From assembly GCF_002270415.1 (NCBI RefSeq), contig NZ_NNRI01000017.1, forward strand, positions 124,001 through 188,000: DNA of 64,000 nt, written 5' to 3'. The notes beneath the pieces are model-generated. The model did no database searches. It was given only the letters and a program-made list of their open reading frames with translations, and had not been told where the DNA came from. This stretch comes from Mesorhizobium sophorae (lineage in GTDB: Bacteria > Pseudomonadota > Alphaproteobacteria > Rhizobiales > Rhizobiaceae). The stretch's first letter is position 1. Every line of letters begins with the position of its first letter. The position numbers were made by a program, and so were the translations under genes. Shown here piece by piece: positions 43,158 through 52,552 of the stretch.

Positions 43158-43388
43158 ATGGACAACCTTGAGATGGAAACTCCCCGCATCATCGCGCTGC
43201 GAACCGCGCTTCGTGAACTGCGCAAGGCGCAGGACAGCGCAATCGCCGGACTCGCCGATGAAAACAGCCCCGAGAACCGCAAGGCTCTCCACGACATTGC
43301 AGACACTTTGAAAACACTCCGATCAATCCAGAAGGAAGAGCGGGGCATCGTCACGCGGATTTTGAAATGGCTGCACCTGATCCCGTGA
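43158..43388 (+). CDS. Small helical protein of unknown function
   Basis: 76 residues, starting six bases after the DUF202 stop with a GAGAAAGG-type ribosome site overlapping that stop; an ATG at 43173 is an alternative. It is highly charged and helical ('LRTALRELRKAQDSAIAGL', 'LHDIADTLKTLRSIQKEE') with an amphipathic hydrophobic end ('ILKWLHLIP'), which could lie on the membrane beside the DUF202 protein. No family recognised. Confidence 0.6.
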   Translation: MDNLEMETPRIIALRTALRELRKAQDSAIAGLADENSPENRKALHDIADTLKTLRSIQKEERGIVTRILKWLHLIP

Positions 43389-43449
43389 AAAGGCGCTTCA
43401 GCCATTCGCGATCATGCCACTGAGACAGCGGTAACCAAGGAGAAACAGG

Positions 43450-44994
43450 ATGGCGAAATCACCAAAGACCGGCAAGCCGAACATCCTCGTCATATGGGGC
43501 GACGATATCGGCACGGCCAATCTGAGTTGCTACACGCACGGATTGATGGGCTACAGGACGCCCAACATCGACCGCCTCGCCAAGGAAGGCTTGATGTTCA
43601 CAGACGCCTATGGCGAACAGTCCTGCACCGCCGGTCGCTCGTCCTTCATCACCGGGCAGAGCTGCTATCGGACCGGCCTGTCAAAGGTCGGCATACCAGG
43701 CTCCGACGTCGGCCTGCAGCCTGAAGACGCGACCATTGCCGAAGTCCTGAAGCCGCTCGGCTATGCGACAGGGCAATTCGGCAAGAACCATCTGGGCGAC
43801 AGGAACAAGTATCTGCCGACTGTCCATGGCTTCGACGAATTCTTCGGCAATCTCTACCACCTCAATGCCGAGGAAGATCCCGAAGATCCCGATTATCCGA
43901 AGGATCCGAAATTCAAGGCAATGTTCGGTCCGCGCGGCGTGATGCATTGCTGGGCGACGGACAAGGACGATCCGACCGAGGAGCCGCGCTGGGGTCGCGT
44001 CGGCAAGCAGAAGATCGAGGATACCGGTCCGCTGACGCGCAAGCGCATGGAGACCATCGACGACGAAATCGTCGCCGGAGCGAAGGATTTCGTGAAGCGG
44101 CAACATGATGCCGGCAAGCCGTTCTTCGTCTGGATGAACACCACCCACATGCACTGCAGGACGCACACCAAGCCGGAAAGCATCGGCCAGGCCGGCGAGA
44201 ACCAGTCGCCCTATCACGACACCATGATCGATCATGACAAGAACGTCGGCGAGATGCTCGACTATCTCGACGAGCTCGGCATCGCCGACAACACCTTCGT
44301 CCTCTACTCGACCGACAATGGCCCCCACATGAACTCCTGGCCGGATGCCGGCATGACGATGTTCCGTAGCGAGAAGGACACCAACTGGGAAGGCGCCTTC
44401 CGCGTGCCGCTCATCGTGCGCTGGCCCGGCAAGGTTCCTGCGGGCGAAGTCACCAACGACATCGTTCAGCATCACGACTGGCTTCCGACTTTCTGCGCGA
44501 TCGCCGGCGATGCCGACATCCCTAACAAGCTGCTCAAGGGTCACAAGGCCGGCGACAAGACCTTCAAGGTCCATATCGACGGCTACAATTTGCTCGACTT
44601 CCTGACCAAGAAAGGCGTGAAAAGCCCGCGCCAGGGTCTCGTCTATTTCGACGACGATGGCAGTCTGGTCGCCCTGCGCTTCAAGAACTGGAAGATTGTG
44701 TTCATGGAACAGCGCACCGAGGGCACGTTGCGCCTCTGGATGGATCCGCTCGTCGTTCTGCGCTGCCCCAAGATCTTCAATCTGCGAACCGATCCCTATG
44801 AGCGGGCAGATATCACGTCGAACACCTACTACGACTGGTATCTGTCCAAGGCCTACATGATCATGGCGGCGCAGGCGGTGGTGCAGCCGTTCCTGAACAC
44901 CTTCAAGGACTACCCGCCGCGCCAGAAGGCGGCGAGCTTCACCCTCGATCAGGCGTTGGCGAAGATGGCGGACAGCTTCAACAGCGGGCACTAA
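43450..44994 (+). CDS. Cytoplasmic arylsulfatase (FGly type, C-T-A-G-R)
   Basis: 514 residues, no signal peptide. Type I sulfatase: metal-binding D18/D19 in 'VIWGDDIGTANLS', the formylglycine site C59 in 'EQSCTAGRSSFITG', and 'LYSTDNGPHMNSWPDAGMT' near 295-313 holding the second metal pair. The core motif is C-T-A-G-R rather than the usual C-x-P-S-R; the Ala at the proline position is known in a subset of sulfatases. C59 must be converted to formylglycine, plausibly by the FGE encoded at 52.5 kb. Likely job: hydrolysis of a sulfate ester taken into the cell. Substrate unknown. Confidence 0.9.
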   Translation: MAKSPKTGKPNILVIWGDDIGTANLSCYTHGLMGYRTPNIDRLAKEGLMFTDAYGEQSCTAGRSSFITGQSCYRTGLSKVGIPGSDVGLQPEDATIAEVLKPLGYATGQFGKNHLGDRNKYLPTVHGFDEFFGNLYHLNAEEDPEDPDYPKDPKFKAMFGPRGVMHCWATDKDDPTEEPRWGRVGKQKIEDTGPLTRKRMETIDDEIVAGAKDFVKRQHDAGKPFFVWMNTTHMHCRTHTKPESIGQAGENQSPYHDTMIDHDKNVGEMLDYLDELGIADNTFVLYSTDNGPHMNSWPDAGMTMFRSEKDTNWEGAFRVPLIVRWPGKVPAGEVTNDIVQHHDWLPTFCAIAGDADIPNKLLKGHKAGDKTFKVHIDGYNLLDFLTKKGVKSPRQGLVYFDDDGSLVALRFKNWKIVFMEQRTEGTLRLWMDPLVVLRCPKIFNLRTDPYERADITSNTYYDWYLSKAYMIMAAQAVVQPFLNTFKDYPPRQKAASFTLDQALAKMADSFNSGH

Positions 44995-45004
44995 AACATG
45001 TGCT

Positions 45005-45032
45005 CCGGCGGCAGGCGCAAGCCTGTCGCCGG
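45005..45032 (+). promoter_or_regulatory. GNRA-capped hairpin after the first sulfatase gene
   Basis: CCGGCGGCAGGC (45005-45016) and GCCTGTCGCCGG (45021-45032) pair over 12 positions with one G-T wobble and a GCAA tetraloop. No T-tract follows, so it is more likely an mRNA-stability or processing hairpin than an intrinsic terminator. Confidence 0.5.
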
Positions 45033-45088
45033 TCAGCCTCTATCAAACTGTTGCGTCCTGAACCCCGACAGAAAATCCGGAGAACGCC

Positions 45089-46516
45089 ATGACCTTCAGA
45101 CATCTGCTTGCAGGCGCGTTCGCCATCGGGGTCTCAATGTCCCTGGCCGGTCCCGGTACTGCGAAGACGGGTTGGACCCCTGCTGAACTCGCCGCGCGCA
45201 CAGTCGAACGCCGTGCCGTCGAAGCGGTCATCTGGGGGATGCCCTCCGTCAACTATGACCTGATGCTGCAGGAGATGCTCACCAAGACCAAAGGCAAGGT
45301 CAACCAGATCGTCTATTGGTCCCGCCTGCCGGACTGGAAGAACCAGACGCTCACACCGAACCCGGATTCCATCTACCTGATGCCCTTCATCGATACCAAG
45401 GATGTTGGCCCGGTCGTCCTCGAAATCCCGCCTGCGGAAGGCGGCTCGATAACGGGCAGCATCGACGATGCCTGGCAGGCGGCTCTCGAAGATGTCGGAC
45501 CGGCCGGCGTCGACAAGGGCAAGGGCGGCAAATATCTGATCCTGCCGCCGGGCTACAAGGACAAGGCGCCCGACGGTTACATCGCGCTGCCATCGAACAC
45601 CTACCAGAGCTATGCGCTGCTTCGCTCCATCCTCAAAAGCGGCAGCGCAGCCGATGTCGCAAAGGCGGTCGAGTACGGGAAGCGGGTCAAGCTTTACCCG
45701 CTCTCGGAGGCCAGCAATCCCCCGCCGACCGAATTCGTCGATGCGATCGACGTCGTCTTCGATGCCACGATCCCTTATGACATCGACTTCTACAAGTCGC
45801 TCGACCGCATGGTGCAATACGAGCCCTGGCTGGAGCGTGACAAGGCGATGATCGACATGCTCAAGTCGATTGGCATCGAAAAAGGCAAGCCGTTCGCGCC
45901 CGACGCCGGGACCCAAACGGCCCTGAAGGCAGCGGCACAGGAAGCCCACGCCTATCTCGACATGCGCTACGAACAGTTGTTCGGGGCCACCTACTACGAC
46001 AGCGCCCACTGGGCGGTGCCTGCCACGCCCGCCGTCATCGAAGGCATGTCGACACAATTTGCCAAGCCGGGCGACTATCCTACGGAGGGGCGCGGAGTGG
46101 CCTACTCGATGGGATTCTTCAGCGCCAAGCATCTGGGCGCCGGCCAGTTTTACCTGATGACGTTCAGGGACGCGGGCGGCAAGCAGTTCGATGGCGCCAA
46201 AACCTATCGCCTGACCGTGCCGGCGAAGGCGCCGGTGAGCCAATACTGGTCGGCGACCGCCTACAACCGGGCGACCCACGCGCTGATCCGTGACCAGAAG
46301 TGGTCGAGCCGTTCGTCGCAAAACACGGATATCCAGAAAAATGCCGATGGCTCGGTGGACGTGTTCTTCGGCCCCAAGGCTCCGAACGGCAAGGAGTCAA
46401 ACTGGGTGCCCACCAGCGCCAAAGGAAAATTCGAAGTCCTCTTCCGCCTCTACGGCCCGGAAAAACCGCTGTTCGACAAGACATGGGTGCTGCCGGATAT
46501 CGAGAAGACAAAGTGA
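45089..46516 (+). CDS. Exported DUF1254/DUF1214 protein, copy 1
   Basis: 475 residues with a signal peptide ('LLAGAFAIGVSMSLAGPGTA') and GGAGA before the ATG. The DUF1254 half (about 40-180) has 'VEAVIWGMPSVNYDLMLQ' and 'LTPNPDSIYLMPFIDTKDVG'; the DUF1214 half (about 340-470) has 'VPAKAPVSQYWSATAYN' and 'ADGSVDVFFGPKAP'. The family is widespread but lacks a proven reaction. Three copies sit between the two sulfatases here, suggesting a part in handling the same substrates. The next copy starts 11 bases downstream. Confidence 0.88.
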   Translation: MTFRHLLAGAFAIGVSMSLAGPGTAKTGWTPAELAARTVERRAVEAVIWGMPSVNYDLMLQEMLTKTKGKVNQIVYWSRLPDWKNQTLTPNPDSIYLMPFIDTKDVGPVVLEIPPAEGGSITGSIDDAWQAALEDVGPAGVDKGKGGKYLILPPGYKDKAPDGYIALPSNTYQSYALLRSILKSGSAADVAKAVEYGKRVKLYPLSEASNPPPTEFVDAIDVVFDATIPYDIDFYKSLDRMVQYEPWLERDKAMIDMLKSIGIEKGKPFAPDAGTQTALKAAAQEAHAYLDMRYEQLFGATYYDSAHWAVPATPAVIEGMSTQFAKPGDYPTEGRGVAYSMGFFSAKHLGAGQFYLMTFRDAGGKQFDGAKTYRLTVPAKAPVSQYWSATAYNRATHALIRDQKWSSRSSQNTDIQKNADGSVDVFFGPKAPNGKESNWVPTSAKGKFEVLFRLYGPEKPLFDKTWVLPDIEKTK

Positions 46517-46526
46517 GGACACTCAC

Positions 46527-47564
46527 ATGACAATACGGGCTTTCACAATTGCCACAGCACTCTCGTTCGCCGCGCTTGGTTCGTTAGCTGGCTTGCAAGC
46601 CCGAGCAGCGGATGCCGTACCGGTCACCGTCGACAATTTCGTTCGCGCCGAAACCGATCTCTATTTCGGCAGTGCGATCAAGGACGCAGGTGGGATAGGC
46701 AAGTTCCTGCATCGCCGCGAGCCGATGCAGATCGAGCATCAGGCCGTTGTTCGCGCGAATCGCGACACGCTTTATTCGTCCGCCGTTTTCGACCTCGACG
46801 CCGGTCCTGTGACGATCACGCTGCCCGACGCCGGAGACCGGTTCATGTCGCTGATGATCGTCAACGAGGACCACTATGTGCCGCAAGTCGTCTATGGTGG
46901 CGGCAGCTATATGCTCGACAAGGAGACGGTCGGCACGCGCTATGTCCTGGCCGGGATCCGCACGCTGGTCGATCCAGCCAATCCCGACGACGTGACGAAA
47001 GTGCATGCCCTGCAGGATGCGATAAAGGCCGAGCAGGCCAAGGCGGGCAGCTTCGAAAGCCCGGCGTGGGATCAGGCGAGCCAGAAGAAGGTGCGCGATG
47101 CACTGCTGGTTCTTGCCACCACGATGCCAGACTTCAAGGGTGCATTCGGCAAGAAGGGAGACGTCGACCCTGTCCGCCACCTCGTTGGCAGTGCGGCAGC
47201 ATGGGGTGGAAATCCGGACAAGGATGCCACCTATCTCAACATCACCCCGGCCAACAATGACGGCACAACCGTTTACAGACTTGATGTCAAGGATGTGCCC
47301 GTCGACGGCTTCTGGTCGGTGAGCCTCTACAATGCCGAAGGCTATTACGAGAAGAACCAATACAACGCCTACTCGCTGAATAACCTCACGGCCAAGAAGG
47401 GCGACGACGGCGCAATCTCTGTCCAGTTCGGCGGCTGTGACGGCAAGATCGCCAATTGCCTGCCGATCATGAAGGGCTGGAATTACACCGTGCGGCTCTA
47501 CCGCCCGCGAGCCGAGATTTTGGACGGAAAGTGGACATTCCCGGAGCCGAAGGCGGCCAAATAA
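46527..47564 (+). CDS. Exported DUF1254/DUF1214 protein, copy 2
   Basis: 345 residues from the ATG at 46527, with GAGGA upstream and a good signal peptide ('ALSFAALGSLAGLQARAA'); the longer frame is a shadow of copy 1. It has the compact layout of shorter family members: 'MQIEHQAVVRANRDTLYSSA' near 42, 'VPVDGFWSVSLYNAEGYY' near 255 and 'WNYTVRLYRPRAEILDGKW' at the end. The DUF1214 half is complete. Tight spacing to copy 1 (10 bases) makes them one transcript. Confidence 0.87.
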   Translation: MTIRAFTIATALSFAALGSLAGLQARAADAVPVTVDNFVRAETDLYFGSAIKDAGGIGKFLHRREPMQIEHQAVVRANRDTLYSSAVFDLDAGPVTITLPDAGDRFMSLMIVNEDHYVPQVVYGGGSYMLDKETVGTRYVLAGIRTLVDPANPDDVTKVHALQDAIKAEQAKAGSFESPAWDQASQKKVRDALLVLATTMPDFKGAFGKKGDVDPVRHLVGSAAAWGGNPDKDATYLNITPANNDGTTVYRLDVKDVPVDGFWSVSLYNAEGYYEKNQYNAYSLNNLTAKKGDDGAISVQFGGCDGKIANCLPIMKGWNYTVRLYRPRAEILDGKWTFPEPKAAK

Positions 47565-47618
47565 CAATCCTGCGATCTTCGGCGCCGTCACAAATACCGG
47601 CTGAACCAGGAGGGAAGG

Positions 47619-49084
47619 ATGACCCGTCAGACTGCTCCACTCGCGAAAGCCCCGGTCAGACAATCCGAAGCGGATGCTGCCGGGCTAAACCCACAGCCTT
47701 TGCCGCCCTCGCCGAACTGGGCGCGTGCGATGCCGCCTGGTCCGGATACGCGCGTGAAGATCACCGAAGCGTATGCCGCCCACGTGGCGCGTGACGCCTT
47801 TTTCTGGGCTTGGCCGCTGGTCAACATGTACAATCGCCGGCTCGCATTCTCGAAGATGAAGGAACACAGATACGTCGGCCCATTGCTCGAAGCGCCGCTC
47901 AATGGGCTCACCATGCTGACGGATTACGTCAATCCGGAAGAGCGCAACGTCGCGTGCCCGAACCAGGACGTGGTCTACGGCTTGGGCTTGCTGGCGCTGG
48001 ATGTCTCACCGGTGGTGATCCAGGTGCCGGATTTCGGCGACCGCTTCTGGGTCTATCAGATCGTCGATTTGCGAACCGACAGCTTCGCGCAGCTTGGCAA
48101 GATGCACGGCACCACGCCCGGCTTCTACCTGCTGGCCGGTCCTAACTGGCAGGGTGAAGTGCCGAAGGGGGTTACCAAGGTGTTTCGCGCGTCGAGTAAC
48201 ACCGCGCTCGCCGCGCCGCGCATCTTTCAGGATGACACGCCGGAAGACAAGCGCGCGGTCCAGAGCGTGCTGACCGGCATCGTGATGTATCCGCTCGCAG
48301 ACTATGACGGGCGGATGAAAAGCATCGCCTGGAGCAAGCTGCCGAAAGTCCCCGGCGCCCCCCAGGTGAAGAGGAAACGCGTTGGGTGTTCCCGGACAAG
48401 TTTTTCGATGAGCTTCCGGTGGTGCTCGCCGATGCGCCGCCGCTACCTGGCGAAGAAGCGCGCTACGCACAGCTGCTCGCTGTGCTCGCTGCTGCCAAAG
48501 ACAATCCGAAAATGAAACAGGCAATGATCGAGGCCGCCAAAAATGCCGAAGAGAAGCTGGTTATCCCGCTGTTCCAGTTTCGCAACTACGGACAGCAATT
48601 GCCGCACCATTGGAGTACGATCTCAAACGAGTCCGCGTTCGGGACGGACTATTTCACGCGGACGGCGGTTGCAAAATCGAACATCCTCGTCAATGCGCCG
48701 GACGAAACGAAGTATTTCTACCAGGACCTCGATGCCTCCGGTGCGCGCCTCAACAGCACCAACCGCTACACCGTGACATTTGCCAAGGACGGTGCGCCGC
48801 CAGTGAATGGTTTCTGGTCGCTCTCGATCTACAACCAGCACCATTTTTTCATCACCAACCCGATCAACCGCTTCTCGGTCGGCACCAAGAACAAGGATCT
48901 CCGGCTTGCTGTCGACGGCTCGCTGACGATCCATGTGCAACCTGATGCGCCCAAGGACCCGGTGCAACGGGCCAACTGGTTGCCGGCGCCCGAAGGCGAT
49001 TTCTCGCTCTATCTGCGCGCCTATTGGCCGAAGACCCCGATTACCGATGGTTCATGGACGCCGCCACCAGTGGAACGGCAGTAG
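47619..49084 (+). pseudogene. DUF1254/DUF1214 protein, copy 3, split by a one-base frameshift
   Basis: The first part (47619 to about 48360) reads DUF1254 ('FFWAWPLVNMYNRRLAFSKM', 'NPEERNVACPNQDVVYGLGL'), then leaves the family after 'LPKVPGAPQ'. The rest continues in another frame as 'GEEETRWVFPDKFFDELP' up to 'PVNGFWSLSIYNQHHFF' and the end at 49084. Inserting one C in the run of six C at 48358-48363 restores a 488-residue protein. Unlike copies 1 and 2 it has no signal peptide and a proline-rich N-terminus. A homopolymer error, phase variation or real loss are all possible. Confidence 0.82.
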
Positions 49085-49117
49085 AGGCGACAACAGGACA
49101 CCAAGAGGAGGAGAGCA

Positions 49118-51064
49118 ATGACACGTTCATTCAAGGGCAAGATCGCGCTCGACGTCCGCGATTCCAAGGCGGATTGGGACGCCTTCCTCGACAACCGGGC
49201 ACCCAAGGATGCCCCCAACGTCCTCGTCATCCTCTACGACGACACCGGCCAGGCAGCCTGGTCGCCCTATGGCGGACGCATCGAGATGCCGACGCTCGAC
49301 CGGCTGGCGAAGAACGGGCTCACCTACACGCAGTGGCACACGACTGCTGTCTGTTCGCCGACACGCTCTTGCTTCCTGACTGGCCGCAACCACCATGCCA
49401 ACGGCTTTGGCACCATCTCGGAAGCTGCCACGGGTTTCCCCGGCTACAACGGGCATATCCCGCTCGAAAACGGCACGATCGCCAGCATCCTGCGTGACGC
49501 GGGCTGGAGCACCTTCTGGATCGGCAAGAACCACAACGTGCCGGTCGACGCGTTCGGGATGAGCGCCTCGAAGAAGAAGTGGCCGCTCGGCCTCGGCTAT
49601 GACCGCTTCTACGGCTTCATCGGCGGCGAGACGAACCAATGGTATCCCGAACTGATCGAGGACAACCACTTCGTCGACCAGCCCAGCCAACCAGAAGATG
49701 GATACCATTTTTCGAAGGATATCGCCGACAAGGCTATCGGATTCATCCGTGACTCCCGCCAGGCCGACCCCGGGAAGCCCTGGTACATGTGGTACTGCCC
49801 CGGCGCGAACCATGCGCCGCATCACGCGCCGCAAGACTTCATCGACAAGTACAAGGGCAGGTTCGACGACGGCTACGAGGCCTACCGCAAGTGGGTTCTG
49901 AAGCGGATGATCGAGCGCGGTATCCTGCCGCCCGACACGGAGCTGACGCCCATCAATCCGATGCCGCCGGAGATCGCCGCCGAGGGCGACATGGTGCGGC
50001 CCTGGAACACTCTCAATGTCGACGAGAAGCGCCTGTTCAGCCGCATGGCCGAAGTCTATGCCGCCTTTTCGGAATACACCGACGTCCAGATCGGCCGGCT
50101 GGTCGACTACCTCGAGGAATCGGGACAGCTCGACAACACCCTGATCTTCTACTGCGCCGATAACGGCGCATCGGGTGAAGGCAGCCCCAGCGGCTCCGTC
50201 AACGAAAACCTGTTCTTCAACGGCTTCCCGGATGATGTGAACCGCAACCTTGCCATGATCGACAAGCTGGGATCGCCCGACACCTACAACCACTATCCTA
50301 CCGGCTGGGCGACAGCTTTCTCGACGCCATACAAGATGTTCAAGCGCTATGCCTCGTACGCCGGCGGCACCTGCGATCCGCTGGTCATCCATTGGCCCAA
50401 GGGGATCAAGGCCAAAGGCGAGATGCGCCACCAGTACCATCATTGCACCGACATCGTACCGACGATTCTGGAAGCCTGCGGCGTGAAGATGCCCGACACG
50501 ATCGACGGCGTGAAGCAGTCGCCTTTGGCCGGCGTTTCGATGGCCTACACCTTCGATGACGCCAAGGCGCCGACCACCAAGGAGACCCAGTACTATGAGA
50601 TGTGCGGCACTCGCGGCATCTGGTCGAAAGGCTGGAAAGCCGCCGCCGTCCACGCGCCGCTCCCTTCGGACCAGGGCCATTTCGACAAGGACGTCTGGCA
50701 GCTCTTCCACACCGACGCAGACCGCTCGGAGGCCCGCGACCTGGCCGCCCAGCATCCCGAGAAGCTGAAGGAACTGACCGACCTCTGGCTATCGGAGGCC
50801 AACAAGAACAACGTGCTGCCGCTCATAGATCTCGGCGTGGCGGCGATGCACGCCGCCGAATACCACGCGCCAAAACGGAACCGATACGTCTACTATCCGG
50901 GCACAACCGAGGTGCCCGAGGCAGCGGCGGCTCCGACGCTTGCCGTGTCGTTCAAGATACTGGCCGAGGTCGAGTTTACCGGCAACAGTCAGGGCGTGAT
51001 CGTGGCGCAAGGCTCGCGCTTCGGCGGCTATTCGCTATTCGTCAAGGGTGGCAAGCTGTTCTAA
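49118..51064 (+). CDS. Cytoplasmic arylsulfatase (FGly type, C-S-P-T-R), shortened by a stop codon
   Basis: 648 residues as encoded, no signal peptide, GAGGAGGAG before the ATG. Metal-binding D41/D42 in 'VILYDDTGQAAWSPYGG', formylglycine site C79 in 'TAVCSPTRSCFLTGRNHH', second metal pair 'YCADNGASGEG' near 350. It belongs to the long (about 770-residue) sulfatases with a C-terminal beta-sandwich. A TAA at 51062-51064 cuts that domain; the same frame continues for 123 codons to a second stop at 51436 in good homology-like sequence. A TAC (Tyr) to TAA change would explain it. Catalytic domain is complete, but stability is doubtful. Confidence 0.88.
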   Translation: MTRSFKGKIALDVRDSKADWDAFLDNRAPKDAPNVLVILYDDTGQAAWSPYGGRIEMPTLDRLAKNGLTYTQWHTTAVCSPTRSCFLTGRNHHANGFGTISEAATGFPGYNGHIPLENGTIASILRDAGWSTFWIGKNHNVPVDAFGMSASKKKWPLGLGYDRFYGFIGGETNQWYPELIEDNHFVDQPSQPEDGYHFSKDIADKAIGFIRDSRQADPGKPWYMWYCPGANHAPHHAPQDFIDKYKGRFDDGYEAYRKWVLKRMIERGILPPDTELTPINPMPPEIAAEGDMVRPWNTLNVDEKRLFSRMAEVYAAFSEYTDVQIGRLVDYLEESGQLDNTLIFYCADNGASGEGSPSGSVNENLFFNGFPDDVNRNLAMIDKLGSPDTYNHYPTGWATAFSTPYKMFKRYASYAGGTCDPLVIHWPKGIKAKGEMRHQYHHCTDIVPTILEACGVKMPDTIDGVKQSPLAGVSMAYTFDDAKAPTTKETQYYEMCGTRGIWSKGWKAAAVHAPLPSDQGHFDKDVWQLFHTDADRSEARDLAAQHPEKLKELTDLWLSEANKNNVLPLIDLGVAAMHAAEYHAPKRNRYVYYPGTTEVPEAAAAPTLAVSFKILAEVEFTGNSQGVIVAQGSRFGGYSLFVKGGKLF

Positions 51065-51436
51065 GTCTACAACTTCCTCGGCATCCCGCCCGAACAGCGG
51101 CTGGTTGTCGAAGCGCCCAAGCTGGGCAAGCACATTGTCGGCGTCGAGTTCGTCAAGGAACGGATCACCAAACAGCTCGAAACCCTGGGCCAGATGACGC
51201 TCTACGTCGATGAGGAGCCGGTCGCGCACGCGCCCTTCCGCACCCAGACGGGCCGTTACATCCTCTGCGGCGAGGGGCTTTGCGTCGGCTACGATGGCGG
51301 CGATGCCGTCAGCAGCGAATACAAGCCGCAGTTCCCGTTTGCGAACGGGCGGGTGGTCAAGGTCGTCTTCGACGTCGCCGATGACGTGTATCTCGATCTC
51401 GAGCGGAAGTTCGCCGCCGCGATGGCCCGGGACTGA
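51065..51436 (+). pseudogene. In-frame C-terminal remainder of the second arylsulfatase
   Basis: Same frame as the sulfatase, directly after the TAA: 'VYNFLGIPPEQRLVVEAPKL' continuing to 'GEGLCVGYDGGDAVSS' and 'VDVADD'-like strands, ending at 51434-51436. It matches the usual C-terminal domain of long sulfatases and has no start or ribosome site of its own, so it is dead unless the stop is read through or is an error. Confidence 0.75.
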
Positions 51437-51445
51437 GGAAGCACG

Positions 51446-52317
51446 ATGACGATCGCGCAGCTCATTCCCATGGCCATCAACCTCTCGATGGGGCTGATGG
51501 TGTTCGCGCTTGGGCTCCAGGCAAGCTGGCGGGATGCGGCATACCTGTTGCGGCAGCCGGGGCTTTTTGCCAGATCCCTGCTTTCCATGAACGTCATCAT
51601 GGTTTTGCTAGCGATCGCGATGGATGCGTTGTTTGCCCTCAACCCGGCAGTCAAGCTCGCCCTGGTGGCGCTCGCTTTGTCGCCGGTGCCACCGGTCCTT
51701 CCCGGCAAACAAACCAAGGCCGGCGGCTCGGTTTTCTACACGGCCAGCCTGCTCGTTACCATGGCCGCACTTTCCGTCATCATCGTGCCGTTGGGTATCG
51801 CCGTCATCGGTCGCACATTCGGGTTCGGGATCGCCGTGCCGGCCAGCCAGATCGTATCGATCGTGGCGACAGGCATTGTCCTGCCGCTCAACATCGGGCT
51901 AGCCGTCCGCCAGTTCGCCCCCGCGCTCGCATCCCGCCTGGCGCGGCCGCTGTCTCTTTTTGCAACGATCCTGCTGGTCGCGGCCTTCATTCCGGTGCTC
52001 ATCAGGATCTGGCCGGCCATGGCGGCGATGATCGGCAATGGATCACTTGTCGCGCTTGCTTTCTTCGTCGTGGTTGGCGTCCTTGTCGGTCACGGTCTTG
52101 GGGGTCCGCAAGCCGACAACAGAACCGTGCTGGCCCTCGCCACCGCAACGCGTCATCCCGGAGTGGCCATCGCGATCGCCCACGCAACTTTTCCCGACGA
52201 GAAGGCCGCCATGGCCGTGGTACTCTGCATCTGATCGTTAGCGCGATCCTATGCATTCCCTACGTGGACTGGCGCAAGCGCGTCCGCGCAGCAACGCAGT
52301 CAAAGACCGTATTGTGA
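51446..52317 (+). pseudogene. Bile-acid:sodium-symporter-like transporter with a late frameshift
   Basis: 262 residues up to a TGA at 52232-52234, then the family C-terminus in another frame: 'LIVSAILCIPYVDWRKR' to a stop at 52315-52317. One missing C around 52223-52226 (CTCCTG to CTCTG) would explain it and give about 290 residues. The first part has eight or nine hydrophobic helices ('INLSMGLMVFALGLQASW', 'LALSPVPPVLPGKQTKAGG', 'LALATATRHPGVAIAIAHA'), typical of Na+-coupled organic-anion carriers. It could bring in organosulfates for the sulfatases. Loss of the last helix probably impairs it. Confidence 0.75.
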
Positions 52318-52552
52318 CGGAACTGTTGAGAATTTGCCGGAAAAGCCGGATGATTGAATGATTGCGATGCTTCTTCGTCGCCGCCGGCAATTGTCCGGGA
52401 TCGACGCCTGGAGGCATCTTCTGGTCGCCGCGGTGACGGGAGCGGACGAACGAGGCGAGTTCATTCAGGAGAAGCCCAAATCGGCAGCCCTGTCGCCGGG
52501 CACAATCGACAGCCGCGGTCTGTCCGTGACGAGGGCGCAAGGAGGTTGACGG

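Noticed and set aside
43681..44991. 436-codon minus-strand open frame opposite the first sulfatase
   Set aside because: Shadow of the sulfatase reading frame, with no recognisable domain.
45134..46321. 395-codon minus-strand open frame opposite DUF1254 copy 1
   Set aside because: Antisense shadow; composition is Arg/Gly/Asp-rich without motifs.
49127..50755. 542-codon minus-strand open frame opposite the second sulfatase
   Set aside because: It is the antisense of a clear sulfatase gene in GC-rich DNA, rich in Arg/Val/Gly/Asp with no family motif.
52358..52549. 63-codon frame between the carrier and the FGE gene
   Set aside because: No ribosome site and a low-complexity arginine-rich start; its end merely overlaps the FGE ribosome site.
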